Assembly (NCBI GenBank): GCA_033961575.1
Contig: CM066740.1
Span: 91,557,117-91,621,116, forward strand
Length of the DNA: 64,000 bases
Origin: Aselliscus stoliczkanus
Taxonomy: Eukaryota; Chordata; Mammalia; Chiroptera; Hipposideridae
Direction: 5' to 3'
The notes below the pieces were generated by a model that saw only the letters and a program-made list of their open reading frames with translations, was not told where the DNA came from and made no database searches. Positions 45,026-57,698 of the stretch are shown here, piece after piece. Positions within the stretch are counted from its first letter, which is position 1, and each line of letters opens with the position of its first letter. A program made the position numbers and the translations under genes.

Positions 45026-47762
45026 GCCTCCTGCTGTGGGGGTGGCAGTACACAGAGGAAGCCTGGGCAAGACCGTGGCACACCGAGGGTTCGTGAAGCC
45101 AGGTTTGGAGGAGGGCAGCAGCTGGGGTGAGGAGCAGGCTGGAAAAACAGGGACACTTCTCTGTGCAAAGGAGGCCCGCCTGCAAAGCTGGCAAGGACCA
45201 GCGGCCAGGGGGCGTCACCTGGTACCCGGATCACCTTTGACTATAACCTCTGCGAACAGAGCGGTCACTTTACTTCCATGTGCAGAGAGAGAGTGCAGCC
45301 TGCAAATCTCTGCCCCGTTCTGCAGCTGTGCGTTTCTGTCGCTGACCTGGTCGTCCTCTGATTATGCGCGGCCCACCTCTCCGGTCACTGATCAGGGGCT
45401 GTGCCTGGGGGGAAGGCTCCCTGTCGTGTTGACTCGGCAGCAGTGTAAACTGGCGAGGGCGAGACCCACGTTCCCGGTTCTAGCCCAGTGCCGTGTTTAG
45501 TGAGGACTGCAGACGGCGCATCTGTCACGACCCAGTCCTCGTCTGCCTCCTGCTTGGGCTCACGTACCCCTGAAACCAGGCTATTTTTGCTTCCCCCTAA
45601 AGAATAAAGGGCTTGTCTCCCCGCTGGAAGGTAAATTGACAATATCAGTTATTCCGTTGGCCGTTCAGGGCTCAGTGACATTTCTGGGAGCTGCTGCTGA
45701 ATCCTGAGGGAGCAATTAAAATTCCAGAGGGTCCCTAGCTCGTGCTGCGGAAACTACAGCAGGCTGCCCCCCCCCAGGAGGAGGTGCCGCCCTCCCTCGG
45801 GATGACAGCAAGGGAAGGCGCAGGTGCCTTGGGATCTGGTCAGGTGGCCGGATCGGCTCAATTCAACAGCCTTTACCCAACATCCTCCAACTTTAGAAAT
45901 GTGGTCTCTTTGTGAAAATGCTACCGACGTTGTGGCGTGGCCATGTTTGCTGAGGCTTTCAGGGGACTGCCTGGCGGTCCCCTTGTCCCCCTGTCCGACC
46001 CTGCTCCCTACTCCCCTGCAAGGCGTGATCCCGAGGGCACCTCCAGTGAGCCCTTCGTCACCTCCACCCGAGTCTGTTCCCAGAGAACCGCTGTGACACC
46101 CACGACACGCACGTGTGAAGTGAACTTTCGCTAGTCCATGAGAAAGTGTACAAGAACGCACAAAGAATGTCACTTCACTTGGTAACAGCGAAAAGCTGGA
46201 CACATCTGTCAACAGGGAAATGGATACTAGGGGAAGAGAGAAATAGGGGAATGGATACATAAACCGTGCGTTAGCCACGCGAGGAACTCGTGTGTCGGAT
46301 GAGCTGACTAAAGCTTCAGCGTCATGTTGAGAGGGAGGCAAACACATCACAGGAAGTGACTCTCATTGTACTATTTGGATGAATTATTAAAACACAAAAC
46401 TCTACCCTGGGTTAATAGAGCATACATAAGTATTCTAAAAACCCAAAGCAAATATGGATGATATTAACAGTTGTTAAATCTGGGTAGCTAAAATATCTGC
46501 ATGGAGTGTGGGTGCTGGTTTTATTATTATTCTATTACTCTTATCATATTAGTTGTTTATTATTCATTTATTATTATTCATTTGCAGGCATCTTATGCGG
46601 TCCCAAAGCATTGGGGGCCGCTCTGCCACCCGTCCCTGATTCTCGCCCCCTGAGCGGCTCACATCTCTGGGTTGGCTGCCTCTGCGCTTCTGCCTCTCTC
46701 TTGGGCTGCAGATTCTCCAGGGAGCCCTGGGGCCTTGTGTGCCAGCTGGACAGCCCCCTGGGGACTGTCACCTGAGGTCCCAACGACTCCAGCCTGGTCT
46801 GAGCTGCTGGACAAGCAGTGGGCCACCCTCCGGAGTGCAGGCGGGGGGCAGGCAGCAGCGACATGGGTCGGTGTGATGGCCAGTGCTGCCCCGCCCCCAG
46901 CACACTCCGGGGGCCCCTGTTGTCTGTGTCCTTGTTCCTTCACTTTCTGCCCTTGCCTGTGTTCCGGAGCTTCTGTTTCATGAAAATACAATCTAACTGG
47001 TTTCTACTGAGCCCCTGACACTTGGCATTGTGACAATATCTAAAATTCAAGGATACAGATATGAAGACACTTCTTAATTAACCCTTCATTCTGGGTTAAT
47101 TAGGTGAGCTGGGTGGGTCTTCAGCCAGAGGATGTACTGCCTCTTAAAGAGAAGTACAAACACATGTCACAATTTTACTCATCAATTTCGCCTCAACGGA
47201 GCTGAAAAAAGGAAATCAGATGGGAGGAGTCGTTGGGGAGAGAACAATTTTGCCACATAGGTGAGTTATTAATATAACAATCCACGTGCTTCTAAGCCTG
47301 ATGGTGCTGCCAAGTGATTGGTCAGTGTTTCCCTTCTGTGATGACTCCTGAAGGGAAGGACAGCTATTGGCCAACCCCCCACCAGTGTCCACTAGGAAGG
47401 TATGACCTCTGGATTAGCCTCCTGACAACGGTCACCGTGTTTTTAGGCTGGGCCATCGAACAGGCCTATCTCTGAGCTCTTCCCATCACAGAACCATGAG
47501 TCTGCTGTTTTTTTAATTTCTCATTGAAACAGTACCGCTCTAAAAGTTCCTTCAGCTCTGAGACTCCAAGATTCTATCACTAAATATGTTTTTCTCTCTT
47601 CGAACACATGCTGACTTATTTCAGCCAGCCTGTCTCAAGTTACACAATGTTTACCTGAATAGTTTTCAAATAGAAAAATATACAAGAAATTACAGCTTAC
47701 AGGCAATTCAAGCAGGTATCACTGAATTGTGATGCTTGGCTCGGTAAGAAGTTAACTTCCTA

Positions 47763-47875
47763 GGGCCGGCCGAGTGGCGCGGTGGTTAAGAGCTGGCTTG
47801 GGAAGCCAGCGGCCCCGGTTCGGGTCCCACATATGAGGGACAGTGACACTGCCCTCAAAAAAAAAAAAAAAAAAA
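47763..47875 (+). mobile_element. tRNA-derived SINE type B
   Basis: Consensus-like short copy with a long A-tail. Imperfect flanking duplication AAGAAGTTAACTTCCTA versus AAGAAGTTATCTTTCTG. Confidence 0.88.
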
Positions 47876-50107
47876 GAAGTTATCTTTCTGTTAAACACAG
47901 GCCATTGTTCCTGTTCGTGGACTCGAGGGCCTGACAAATCCTGTCTTTCCCACCAGAGAATTTTGTGGCATCGAGTCCTTTCCGGAAGCAGACATGGTTC
48001 TTCTTGGAGCCTCTGACATAATTGGCCCCCTGTGGAAGGGCTATCGGCCGTAGCTCAGCAGGCAGCGGGAAGGCGGACTGCCCTTCTGGGGTCCAAGGTA
48101 TAAGGATTTAGGCTGGGTCCTTCCAGCGGTCACCCTCCCCGCCTGTGGAGCAGGTCCCCCAAAGCGCGAGGCCAACAGGCGGCAGGATGGAGGAGAGTGC
48201 CCCTGTGACTGTGACGTCAGGCAGCCTGGGCCTCCACCCCCCGCTGAGCCAGCCCCGCCCCCCAACCTGCCCCCCAGGTGCGAGCCACAGGTTCTTTCTT
48301 CCTGGAGTTAGTGTCACTTCAGAGTCTGCCATTTGCCACCTAAATCGTCTCAGCTTCATATGAGGGGAAACGCTTCTGTGGGCTACACGAGACCCAGTCT
48401 CGTCGGAGATCACAGCCGCCATGCATGGACAAGGACAAGGTGACACTGCCCGCCTCGGAGAGCTGTTTCTCGTGTCGCCTTAGGTTCTCAGCGAGGTTCT
48501 TAGTCCTTTTTCCTCATGCATCTGTCCGAGACCAGACGAACGTCCGTCAGCATCCCGGACGGCCAGTGAACGGCGGCCCCACATCCTGGCCTCAGGCACC
48601 AGCTCAGCTGCTCACAGCCACCTGGGGTCCAGCTCGCGGCCTTCCTGGACCCCCCCAGACACGTGCCTCGCCATCCACTGGGCTTCGGAGATGACAGCGG
48701 TGTCCTCAGAGCATTTGTTACTCGTGTGGCCCGCTTCTGCTTTCCTGGTCCCCAGCCTGGGAGGCCCCCGCCCTCCTGAAAGATACATTCCAGCGAGGAA
48801 AACAGACATTAAACGATCAACACTTTCTCCCCAAAACACAGAGCGGCCCTGGCGTGCTCTTTCTGCGCCTGGGTGGCCCTGCTGGGTTCTGGGCCTGTCC
48901 CGACAAGGAGCATTTTCCCGGCACGGGGTGCTGCTCCAGGGTCTCAGGTGCTGTCTCGTCTTCCTCCCCTCCCCCACACTGGTCCACAGCGGCCCGGTCA
49001 CGCCCACCGTCGCCCACCTTCCCCAAATCAGAAGTGACTGGGCTGCCGCGGTGATTCTCACTGTATCTGGCAGTGACAGGTGACGTGGCCATTCCTGAGA
49101 AAATGAAGTCATCAACTCCACGGCAACCCTGACATCATCAAAAGTGTCCGGGCTGGAGAGCCACGGGCCCTCAATTTAATGTTGGAAATAATGGGCAAAA
49201 GGCAGGCAATTACATGTTGACGTTGGGCTCTGTGGCTGTGAAGGTGGGAGTTGTAATTCCTGCCCGCGGTCATGTATCAACATGGGGAACCAGGGCCCAA
49301 TGTGAAATAACACAAACTAAAGGAATTGATTAGACCAGGTGTCACTTGGACTGCACCTCTCTGAGCTGCCCACACGTCCCTCCCTGCAGGCTATAACCTA
49401 CCGCGCGGTAATTGCACCAGCTTCCAGGGCCACGGAGAGCGGATGAAGAACAGGTGATGGGTGCTCCCAGCGCCGTCCGGACTGGCCCGCCACCTGTAAG
49501 GCCTCTTCCTTCCCTGTTCTTTCAACACTGGCACCAGAGAGCCCCGGCTAATGAAGGCAGATGATGATCACCCGAGATGCCCACCGAGCACCCCTCGGGG
49601 CATGTCACGGAGCAGACAGAAGCGGGCTCCCAGGTGCCAACCCCAGCCTCCTGGGCAGGGCAAGTGTAACAGACATCATAGAGACGGAGGGGACAGTGAA
49701 ACACTGGGGCGCTTGGGGTCCATCAGGGCTTGGCAGAGAGGACAAGGTCAGGAAGAGCCAGCCTGGCTCCCCGGGCCACTGTACCCTTAACCTCACGCCC
49801 TTGGCAGGGGACCCCGTGTGTATGTCTCTGACCTTTGGGTATACTGTTTCCACCTGGGCAGGGCAGCCACCTCCCCAAGCTGAAGTCCAGATACCTCCAA
49901 CATTTGCTTCCCTCGTCATGGCTACTCTGCTAGCTCTGTGTTTGGGGCCTGGCCTGGGCACAGCGCATGGGACACAGGACTGAGCAGGTGACCTGTGCGG
50001 GACGGCTAGAAGGACCTAGGCTGGACTGGTCTCCTGGGTGAGAGCGTGGCTGAAGGCCTGCTCTGCAACCTTTGCAGGCCAGGCCAGTCTCATCCTAGCC
50101 TAGTCCC
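47876..50107. other. Intergenic, GC-rich, no gene; AT-rich island inside
   Basis: GC-moderate sequence with no supported exon. Positions about 49160-49340 form a less GC-rich, complex, repeat-free island (AATTTAATGTTGGAAATAAT; CAATTACATGTTGACGTT) that could be a conserved non-coding element. Confidence 0.55.
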
Positions 50108-50730
50108 TGCGGTTCCCTGTGTCTTCCTTGGGGTTCCTTGTGTCTTGCCTTGGGGTTCCCTGTGTCTTCCTAGGGGTTCCCTGTGTCTTCCTTGGGGTTC
50201 CCTGTGTCATGCCTTGAGGTTCCCTGTGTCTTCCTTGGGGTTCCTTGTGTCTTGCCTTGGGGTTCCCTGTGTCTTCCTTGGGGTTCTCTGTGTCTTGTCT
50301 TGGGGTTCCCTGTGTCATGTCTTGGGGTTCCCTGTGTCTTCCTAGGGGTTCCCTGTGTCTTCCTTGGGGTTCCCTGTGTCATGCCTTGGGGTTCCCTGTG
50401 TCATGCCTTGGGGTTCCCTGTGTCTTCCTAGGGGTTCCCTGTGTCTTCCTTGGGGTTCCCTGTGTCATGCCTTGGGGTTCCCTGTGTCTTCCTTGGGGTT
50501 CCCTGTGTCATACCTTGGGGTTCCCTGTATCTTCCTTGGGGTTCCCTGTGTCTTCCTAGGGGTTCCCTGTGTCTTCCTAGGGGTTCCCTGTGTCTTCCTT
50601 GGGGTTCTCTGTGTCTTGCCTTGGGGTTTCCCATGTCTTCCTTGGGGTTCTCTGTGTCTTGCCTTGGGGTTTCCCGTGTCTTCCTTGGGGTTCTCTGTGT
50701 CTTGTCTTGGGGTTCCCTGTGTCTTAGTGA
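50108..50730. repeat. Minisatellite of about 29 copies, 21/22-bp unit
   Basis: Tandem copies of GGGGTTCCCTGTGTCTTCCTT (21 bp; quoted as GGGGTTCCCTGTGTC + TTCCTT) intermixed with 22-bp variants ending ATGCCTT or TTGCCTT. Variants are interleaved rather than grouped, suggesting unequal exchange or gene conversion. Repetitive open frames run along both strands, but this is a property of the repeat and not evidence of coding. Confidence 0.95.
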
Positions 50731-51169
50731 TGGCAGACCGCATCAGTATGCATTAAAAGGGACACAGACTGAAGGCTTGTGAGCCTGGGTCATTAACCCT
50801 AACTCTGCCACAGTCCTAATTGCCACGTGATCCTGATCCTAGATGTCTCAAGACTGACAGGGACTCCCTCCCCTCCTCCTGGCACCATATGCCTCTGGAG
50901 ATCACCACATGCCCTTTCTCTGCGCCTCCACACCCTGTCCCCATCACTCCAGGTGTCTCCCTCCACTGGCCTCTATGATTTGCAACAGCCAGCATATTAG
51001 CACCCCTTCCAGAGAAGAAAATGAACCTGCCCAGGACTGAGTGTCAGCATATGGCCAGCGCTGCTGGTGCCGACAGATGGAAAAATGAAAAGCAGAATCA
51101 GACTCCAGGGGTTCCTGGGATGGTGCCCCAACCTGGGGCCCGGGCCTTCACACCACTCTCGGCAGGTCA

Positions 51170-51375
51170 GAGACAGCTGTGGTCCCAGTTCTGAGATTGC
51201 CCTTACTCTCTGGGTGACCTTGAACAAAGGGGTCATCCCCTCTTCATCTGTAAAACATGAGCAATAGCAGTTCAGTTCCCGGGAGGTGGCTGAGGGGACA
51301 CATGAGAAACAACGCACGTGGCAGCCTTGGCGCAGTGGCCACGTACCCAGCGAAGGCTCAGAAAGCACTGTGACC
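51170..51375 (+). mobile_element. MIR element
   Basis: CTGGGTGACCTTGAACAAAG, CTTCATCTGTAAAACATGAG, a GAGGGGACACATGAGA segment and GCTCAGAAAGCACTGTG follow MIR in order. One of the better preserved MIR copies here. Confidence 0.75.
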
Positions 51376-51582
51376 CGGCGAGTGTGCAACACCTCGTGGG
51401 TCCTGCCCGTGGAGTGCACTCCATTTGTGACAAAGGACTGAATCACCAGTGCTGGGTGGGAGGCCAGTGCATGGTGGATCCCAGCTGTGCCCTGTCACCT
51501 ATGCAGATGCCCCTTCCTGAGCCCAGACTGGCGGGCCCTCCACCCCAAACACTGACCTCTGAGCCCTCGGCTCTCCTGCCCT

Positions 51583-51646
51583 GACCCACACCGCTTAGTC
51601 CTGGGCAATGTGTGGACCCACACCGCTTAGTCCTGGGCAATGTGTG
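51583..51646. repeat. 32-bp tandem duplication (two copies)
   Basis: The block starting GACCCACACCGCTTAG at 51583 repeats exactly at 51615, through GGGCAATGTGTG. Copies are identical, so it is recent. Confidence 0.93.
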
Positions 51647-51997
51647 GTCTGCTCATTTGCTCTGGACGCCCTGGGGGCACGTGGAGAATCAAAACTGGAG
51701 GCTTCCATGTAGGGGCTCCTGTTGGAGGCCCCCAGGGCACCCAGACTCTTGACATAGTCTGTGTCATTGGACAGGAAGTGTCCTAGGGGAAAGCATTGCC
51801 ACCACCCCTAAAATATCTGTGTCTGTTCTCACGTGTGAAGGGCACAGCAGACCCTGGATGGCCTCAGCACTGCACCCCACAAAATGCTGGCGGAGGAAGG
51901 ATGATCTAGAGTGTCTCCGCACACTGGGGTTTCTCAAACTTTCTTGGGTCTCAGCCCTTGTTGACAATCTAATGAAATGTACTTGCTTACAAAGATG

Positions 51998-52037
51998 TAT
52001 GCACACACACACACACACATGCACACATGCACACACC
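51998..52037. repeat. (CA)n-rich microsatellite
   Basis: CA/TGCA dinucleotide tract with short interruptions. Confidence 0.85.
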
Positions 52038-53220
52038 CAAGCAGACGCTGGGCATCCCCTGAAAACTGACATACAACACAACATGGGCGAATCCACAACC
52101 ATATCATGGGAAAGGAGCCAAATCCAACAAAAGACACTAGGCTATGCCCCTCCTTAAATGGGGTGAGTTCAACAATCAGGCACCACAGACAGACCCACGC
52201 TGCTCTGCTCGGAGTCCGAGGCGTCACCCCAGGGAGAGGCCGTTCCTGAAAGGGGCCCTGCAGCCTCTGCTGTGTCGGCCATTTGCGTTTCTTGCTCGGG
52301 GAGCTGATTCTACGATGTGCTCCCTTTGTCAGATTCATTGAGCTATAAACTTAAGATTTGGGTACTTTTTTTCTTTACACATCCTATAATGCCATTAAAT
52401 TTAATAAAATGAAAGGGGAAAAAGTACTCACTCAGATATTTGCTTACACCAATTTCTCCATTTTGCACAGTTACCTACAAATTGGGGGAGAGAGAAGGGA
52501 GGAGGTCGGTATGTGAGTCCGAAGAAAAAGAGGGAAAACCATTAAAATCAGTACTTTTACTGAAGGCAGGAAAATGATCTAAGACACAAAAGGAAAGGGA
52601 AGTAATTCTATACCCCGCTGTGGTTCTTGGGGTGAAATTAAGATTTTGCAATTAGAGTTGGGAAGACCTCATGCTAAGCATTACGCTTCGTACCCAGGCC
52701 ATGAAATCTCGCATCCAGGACACAGAACGGGAAGTAAATTGGAAGGTTTTTGTTTTTTTTTCCAGTTCTTATAAAGGCTCTGACTTCAAACAGAATGAAA
52801 TGTCAAGTGTAATGATTCCTCCAACCACTAAGCTAGAAATCAATTTTTAACACTCATTTCCAGTACCCTAGCTGGGTCACCATTGACACTGTATTTTCAC
52901 AAGAAATTGCAGCTACCAGCTATGAGAGCTCTGGTTTTCTGCACAAACTGTGCCAAGGAAAGATAAAACTGTACGTATTAGAATTCCAAAACCTCTCCCT
53001 AGGAGTGACTTGAGAAATTAAAATGGATGCCCCCAGAGAAAAACTAAAACTGGGTCCCTACCTAATCCTACACGTGAAGATAGATTTACTTAGATGAATG
53101 AAAGACCTAAATGTGAATGGTCAAGTATAAACTTCAAAGCAGAAAATTCAGGTGGGCTGTGTGACCTTAAAGATAGGGAAAGACTTCTGAAACAAAACTT
53201 CCAAATCAAACACCATAAGG

Positions 53221-53253
53221 CGTGTGCATGCGTGCGCGCGCACACACACACAC
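53221..53253. repeat. CG/CA alternating tract, Z-DNA-prone
   Basis: GTGCATGCGTGCGCGCGCAC followed by CA units is a continuous alternating purine-pyrimidine stretch. Confidence 0.9.
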
Positions 53254-53292
53254 GGAATGCATACTTGATTGCATCAAAAGTAAGCGTTTCTC

Positions 53293-53446
53293 GGGCCAGC
53301 CGAATGGCTCAGTTGATTAAGAGCTCGCTCAAGAGTGCGAGCTGAGCTCTGAGCAACGGCGGTTCGATGCCAGCCCGAGCTGAGTTGCCGTTGAGCTGCC
53401 AACAGGTGGCAGGATGGCTCAGCTAAAAAAAGAAAAAAAAGAAAAA
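53293..53446 (+). mobile_element. tRNA-derived SINE type A
   Basis: Type A copy (head GGGCCAGCCGAATGGCTCAG) with an A/G tail. It is flanked by AAGTAAGCGTTTCTC and AAGTAAGGGTTTCTC, a 15-bp duplication with one mismatch. Confidence 0.9.
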
Positions 53447-53563
53447 AAGTAAGGGTTTCTCTTCAACAAAGGGCACCATGGGCATAGTCATAGCAGACAG
53501 AAGAATGGAGGAAGATGCTGGAATATCCACAACTGACCAACAATGAAAAAAAAAAGAATGCTT

Positions 53564-53992
53564 GGGCCAGCCGAGTGGCGCATTGGTTAAGAGTTGGTTA
53601 AGAGCCGGTTTTGGGATGCCAGCGGCCCCGGTTCAGATCCCACATATGAGGGCCAGTCATACTGCCCTCTACAGCTAAAAACTCCCCCTGGAACTGGACT
53701 GCTATGAGTCACCGGGACAGTATAGCTGCAGCCCCTGCTGCGGTGGGCTGCCATAGGCTACAGTGAGTGGCCGGCAACCAGTGTGAGCTGCCAAGAGCCG
53801 TGGTGAGCAGCCGTCCAGAGGCCGGCGACCAATCTGCCTCATCTGGGAAGAGCTCAATGATGATACCAACATGGGCCAGTGAAGCAACATCCTCTGCAAC
53901 TAGACAGAAGAACAAAAAGACAGCAACTTGTCTGTTCCCCTCCCCCAATTCCCCAATTTAAAACAAAATCGTTAAAAAATAAATAAATAAAT
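53564..53992 (+). mobile_element. tRNA-derived SINE, long type (type C)
   Basis: Plus-orientation long copy. The head has a small internal duplication (GGTTAAGAGTTGGTTAAGAG). The body is full and ends with the CCCCTCCCCCAATTCCCC motif and an A/AAAT-rich tail. Confidence 0.88.
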
Positions 53993-54339
53993 AGGATCAG
54001 GTAAGAATTATGGGTTCTTCAAAAAAAAAAAAACCGCCAACGCCACCTGCAGTCATGACCGTGATTTATGAACTGGGAGCTGAGCACACGGAACACCCCG
54101 ACCTCGTCCCACTCTCCTTCTCTGCGCATCTCTTCTCCCCTCCTGCACCCCTGCAAGCATGATCATAAACCTGCAAGCAACCAAGGCTCACACCCAGATT
54201 TCCGGAAGGCTTCTGCCTGCGAGCAGGGCCCTGCAGTGCCAGGCGCGGCGGCTGGGGGCACGCCCACGCGCAGCAGGGCCGCCCGGGAGCCAGCAGCCGG
54301 ACCGCCACTAGCAACGCTGCACCAACTTCTTCATTTCAA

Positions 54340-54630
54340 TCAATTCCGCTTGAAAGACGGAGAAGGCAGCATGAGTTATTTTTCCATTAAACTCACCGTT
54401 ATTGTTCTGCTAGGACCGCATTTTCCTTTCGCGGTTGAAATTTTAGCCTCCACATGGAGAGGTGCTATAACTATGAAATATACACCCAATTTTGAAGACA
54501 GTTCAAAAAACTATAAAGGCGTCATTAATACAGTTTTATGGCGACTCCATGCTGAAATATTTTGGATATATTGGAATAAACGAAACGTGATTAATTCCCT
54601 CTGTTTCTTGGTACTCCTTTCATGGGGCTA
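54340..54630. other. AT-rich single-copy island, possible conserved element
   Basis: About 290 bp of low-GC, non-repetitive sequence flanked by GC-rich DNA. It is the 3' part of a 187-codon open frame starting at 54068, but no domain is recognisable and no splice or promoter signal supports a gene. A conserved non-coding element is the more likely reading. Confidence 0.4.
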
Positions 54631-55249
54631 GCCAGCACATTCACATCACACACGTATTCGCGTTGCATTGCTGTGGGGCCCCGGGGTCCGCCGTCTCCTT
54701 CCTTTGGAGATGGGCAGGGCCCGGCCAGGGCCGCAAAGGGCCTTCCCTTGGTGCAGCAGAAGAAAACTGCAGTCTGAGGGTCTGCAGGGCAAGCGGCAGG
54801 CTGGGTGGCCAGGGAAGGCTGACGCTGCGGCTCGAGCCCCAAGGCCAGGCCGCCCGCTGGCAGAATCCCCTTCCTCAGGGAACCTCAGCCTTCTCCCCCT
54901 AAGGCCTTCAACTGCTTGGACCAGGCCCACCCACGTCATGGAGGGCAACTGCTGTGCTCAGGCTGCTGACTGACACATGACTCTCACCTACGAAGTGCCT
55001 TCACAGAAACGCCTAGGCTGGTGTTTGGCCAGTGCCCTGGGGACCGTGGCCCTGCCTCGCTGACACCTGACACTCCCCGCCACACTGCCCAGGGTCCAGG
55101 AGATCAAGTCCTAATGCTAGCTGCCTTGGGCTTTAGGTGAGTCCTTTCTGGTGGGCACCCAGCAGCCCTTACCAGCCCTGGGTTAGAGCGCCCTGGGGGA
55201 TGTCACCTGGTTCCCACCCTGCTCCGCCTTTCTGAAGTCTGCTCCTTAG

Positions 55250-55530
55250 AGATGGACTCTAGTTATCCCCCTCCAGGAAGGCCTCCAGAGACCCCCCAGC
55301 TCCCACTGTCACTTCCCCCTCTGAATTCTGAGCTCCGGCTGCCTGCACCATAGGCTCGAAACAGTTCACCTGGTTCCTGAATGTATCCTGTAGGGATGAA
55401 GTGCGGGGTGTCGCTTCTGTGGACACAGCAAGGTCACAGACTCCCTAAAGTCGGGGGCTGTGTCCCACATAACTAATTGCGTGGAGACGGGGCTGAGCAC
55501 AGTGTTGGCAGCTTCACTTAACAGCGTCCG
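55250..55530 (+). mobile_element. L2 (LINE2) 3' end
   Basis: CCCTCCAGGAAGGCCTCCAG, GGGGGCTGTGTCCCACATAA and GGCTGAGCACAGTGTTGGCA appear in the order of the L2 3' untranslated region. Diverged. Confidence 0.72.
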
Positions 55531-57698
55531 TCAGGTGTCCCTCCACGCCCGACACCGTGTAAAGACGTCCTTCGTCTCTCCTATTTTCACCCCAAGAGGT
55601 TCATGCTTCTGGGTGGGGGGCAAGCGTGGGTTCGTTGTGGACGCCTTCTGTGGTCTTCTAAGTGTTACCTTCATCTTTCCGTTTCTCCTGCCTCATCTGC
55701 ACGTCCCTGTCTTGCTGTCCCTTCTCCGTGACCCTGTGGTCATGTTTCCCAGAGGTTAACTTCCAGTTCATCTCAGGGATCGGATTTCTCTCTGGATCCA
55801 GTTAACTATGGAGACCAGTCCATACGGCCAAGTAGAACCTTAAAAAGTTGCAAAAAAGACTCATACAAGTATGGACCAAACGCAGGTCAGAGATTCATTA
55901 AACTCATCAGTCAGGGGGCCAGTAACACGGCCAAGTTGGTTCCACGAGCAACAGGGGACAGAGTTTTGCGTCGTGAGGCTGGGCAGGCACACAGCGTGTC
56001 TGCTACGTTAGAAGGGCAGTAACCACCATCCCACAGGGAAAAACAGCTGCAACCTTCAGTCTCTTCTGCCAGAGAGAAATCAGTTGCATCTCAATGGACA
56101 AAAACCCCATAAATCACTAACGTCACAGCGTCCGGGTCCTGATCAATACTAAACACAAGTCAGACGCAGGTGCCTCCCTGGATAATTAGGCTGCGATCTC
56201 AGCCATGAGGCAAACGGAGGCCACGCACCCTTCAGTTTCACCCTGGGGCTTGTCTGGGGCACTCTGTACAGTGGCCACAGGACACGAACGCATTCACTCA
56301 CTCAGCAGGTGGGCTGGACCCCAGGGGGCTGGCTGGACTCCTCCCAGCAAGGCAGCCTCTGGGTGGTCAGATTTCACACAGCTGCTGGCCTCCACAGGAG
56401 GACGCCCGGTGTGGGGAACAGCTGTGGTCATCAAAGGAGGAAGTTAAACAGTGTCCCACGGGCCAGCACACACCGGGGATCACGTTACACCCTCCTGTGC
56501 CTTCCAGCCAGCACTCCGTCCTCAACTCTTAAACGAGGGGGCGAGTCCTGGGTGCTCAGGCCCCTGCAAGGACCTGGATGTATGGGGCACACGCTACGCC
56601 TCGAGGGTAGATTGACAAGTACCTACTGCTACCTTCTTTCAGGGTTTTTTTTTTTCTTTTAATATACAAGTTGTATTAATTTCCGGAGGAGGAAATGAAA
56701 GATGCTGCAATGATAGCGTATCTGCAGAAAAGCTCTAGACATTGAACAAGAGACGGAGCAGATTCAAAGGCAGACGCCACACGATGAGCTGTGGGTTGTG
56801 GATGGAGGTGGCAGGAAGCCACGTCCCCCGTCCTGTCACCCCATGGTCGTGCCACAGCTGAACGCAGGGTTCCTTGTGCCTCCCTCTGCTTACCACATCA
56901 TCCTTGGCTTATAAAGAATCTGGTCGGATTCAAACCAGTCTGGGGTGACGTACGCTGTGAGGCATAACCACAATGCAGCAAGAACGCATTTTAACGACCC
57001 TCCGACTTCCTCTCAGGACGCTGTCCTGCTGGTGGCCATGCTGTGATTGTCAGGAAGCCCGGGGTGCTTTCAGGAAGAGCTCCGGAGCCAGAGCTGATCC
57101 GCCGTCCACACAGCAGCGCACATCTGCTCAGAGCTGTGCCGTTCAGCAAGTGACTCGTTTCTCAGCCGTGTCGGGAAGCTGGCCCTCAAGGGTCAGAAGC
57201 TCGGCTGTAATGAGCTTGGGCAAATCGATGTGGAGGGTGTCTCTCCGTTTTGTCTTGTTTTGTTCTTTTTCCTGGAGAAACAAATAGGACCCAGAGGCCA
57301 GAGCTGCACAAGCCAAGCGGTTCGTCCGCTCCTGAATTCATCCTTCGCTGCCTGGGTCTCAGAAACAGCGCTGAGGTCTGGGCAGCACCCTTCTCCGCCA
57401 GGGACGCCTCACACGGCGGTCTTCTCTGAGCTCCCTGCCTGCTTGGTGTGCGCGATGAAGCACGCTGGCCGCTCTCATCCCCCTGCCCGCTGGCGTCAGC
57501 GGACACAGACCAGGCGGCGCGTGGAGGCTGCGGCTTGAATTTTGCCAGATGTTTGTCGAGTCAGGGTGGCCTGGTGGAAAGCATGGAAATATTATAATAA
57601 CGTTAATAGCAGAAGCAGGAGAATAAGACCACATGCTTATCACCATGACAATGGTTTAACAACACAGGCAGCTCTAAGCCTGGGCCAGGGGCTTCGGC

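Larger units (their letters stand above)
42589..47762. other. Intergenic, no gene recognised
   Basis: Positions 42600-42920 and about 46120-46500 are AT-rich and phrased like LINE 3' relics ('...ggagtaccatgaagcc...' and '...ggaaatggatac...'). A MIR fragment lies at about 44890-45025 and another possible one at 43612-43700. Otherwise I see nothing specific. Confidence 0.6.
50735..53292. other. Intergenic, no gene recognised
   Basis: Contains a MIR fragment (51170-51375), a 32-bp tandem duplication (51583-51646), a (CA)n run (about 51998-52037) and a CG/CA alternating tract (53221-53253). Positions 52340-53080 are AT-rich and featureless. Confidence 0.6.

Noticed and set aside
50108..50730. 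CRISPR-like array
   Set aside because: Direct head-to-tail repeats without unique spacers, in a mammalian genome; it is a minisatellite.
50100..50782. Repetitive open frames over the minisatellite on both strands (Cys/Val/Leu-rich plus strand, TQGTPRK-like minus strand)
   Set aside because: Direct consequence of a stop-free repeat unit; mixed 21/22-bp units shift frame, and nothing indicates translation.
54068..54631. 187-codon open frame as a possible new gene
   Set aside because: Composition changes abruptly within the frame, no domain or splice evidence. Kept only as a possible conserved non-coding island.
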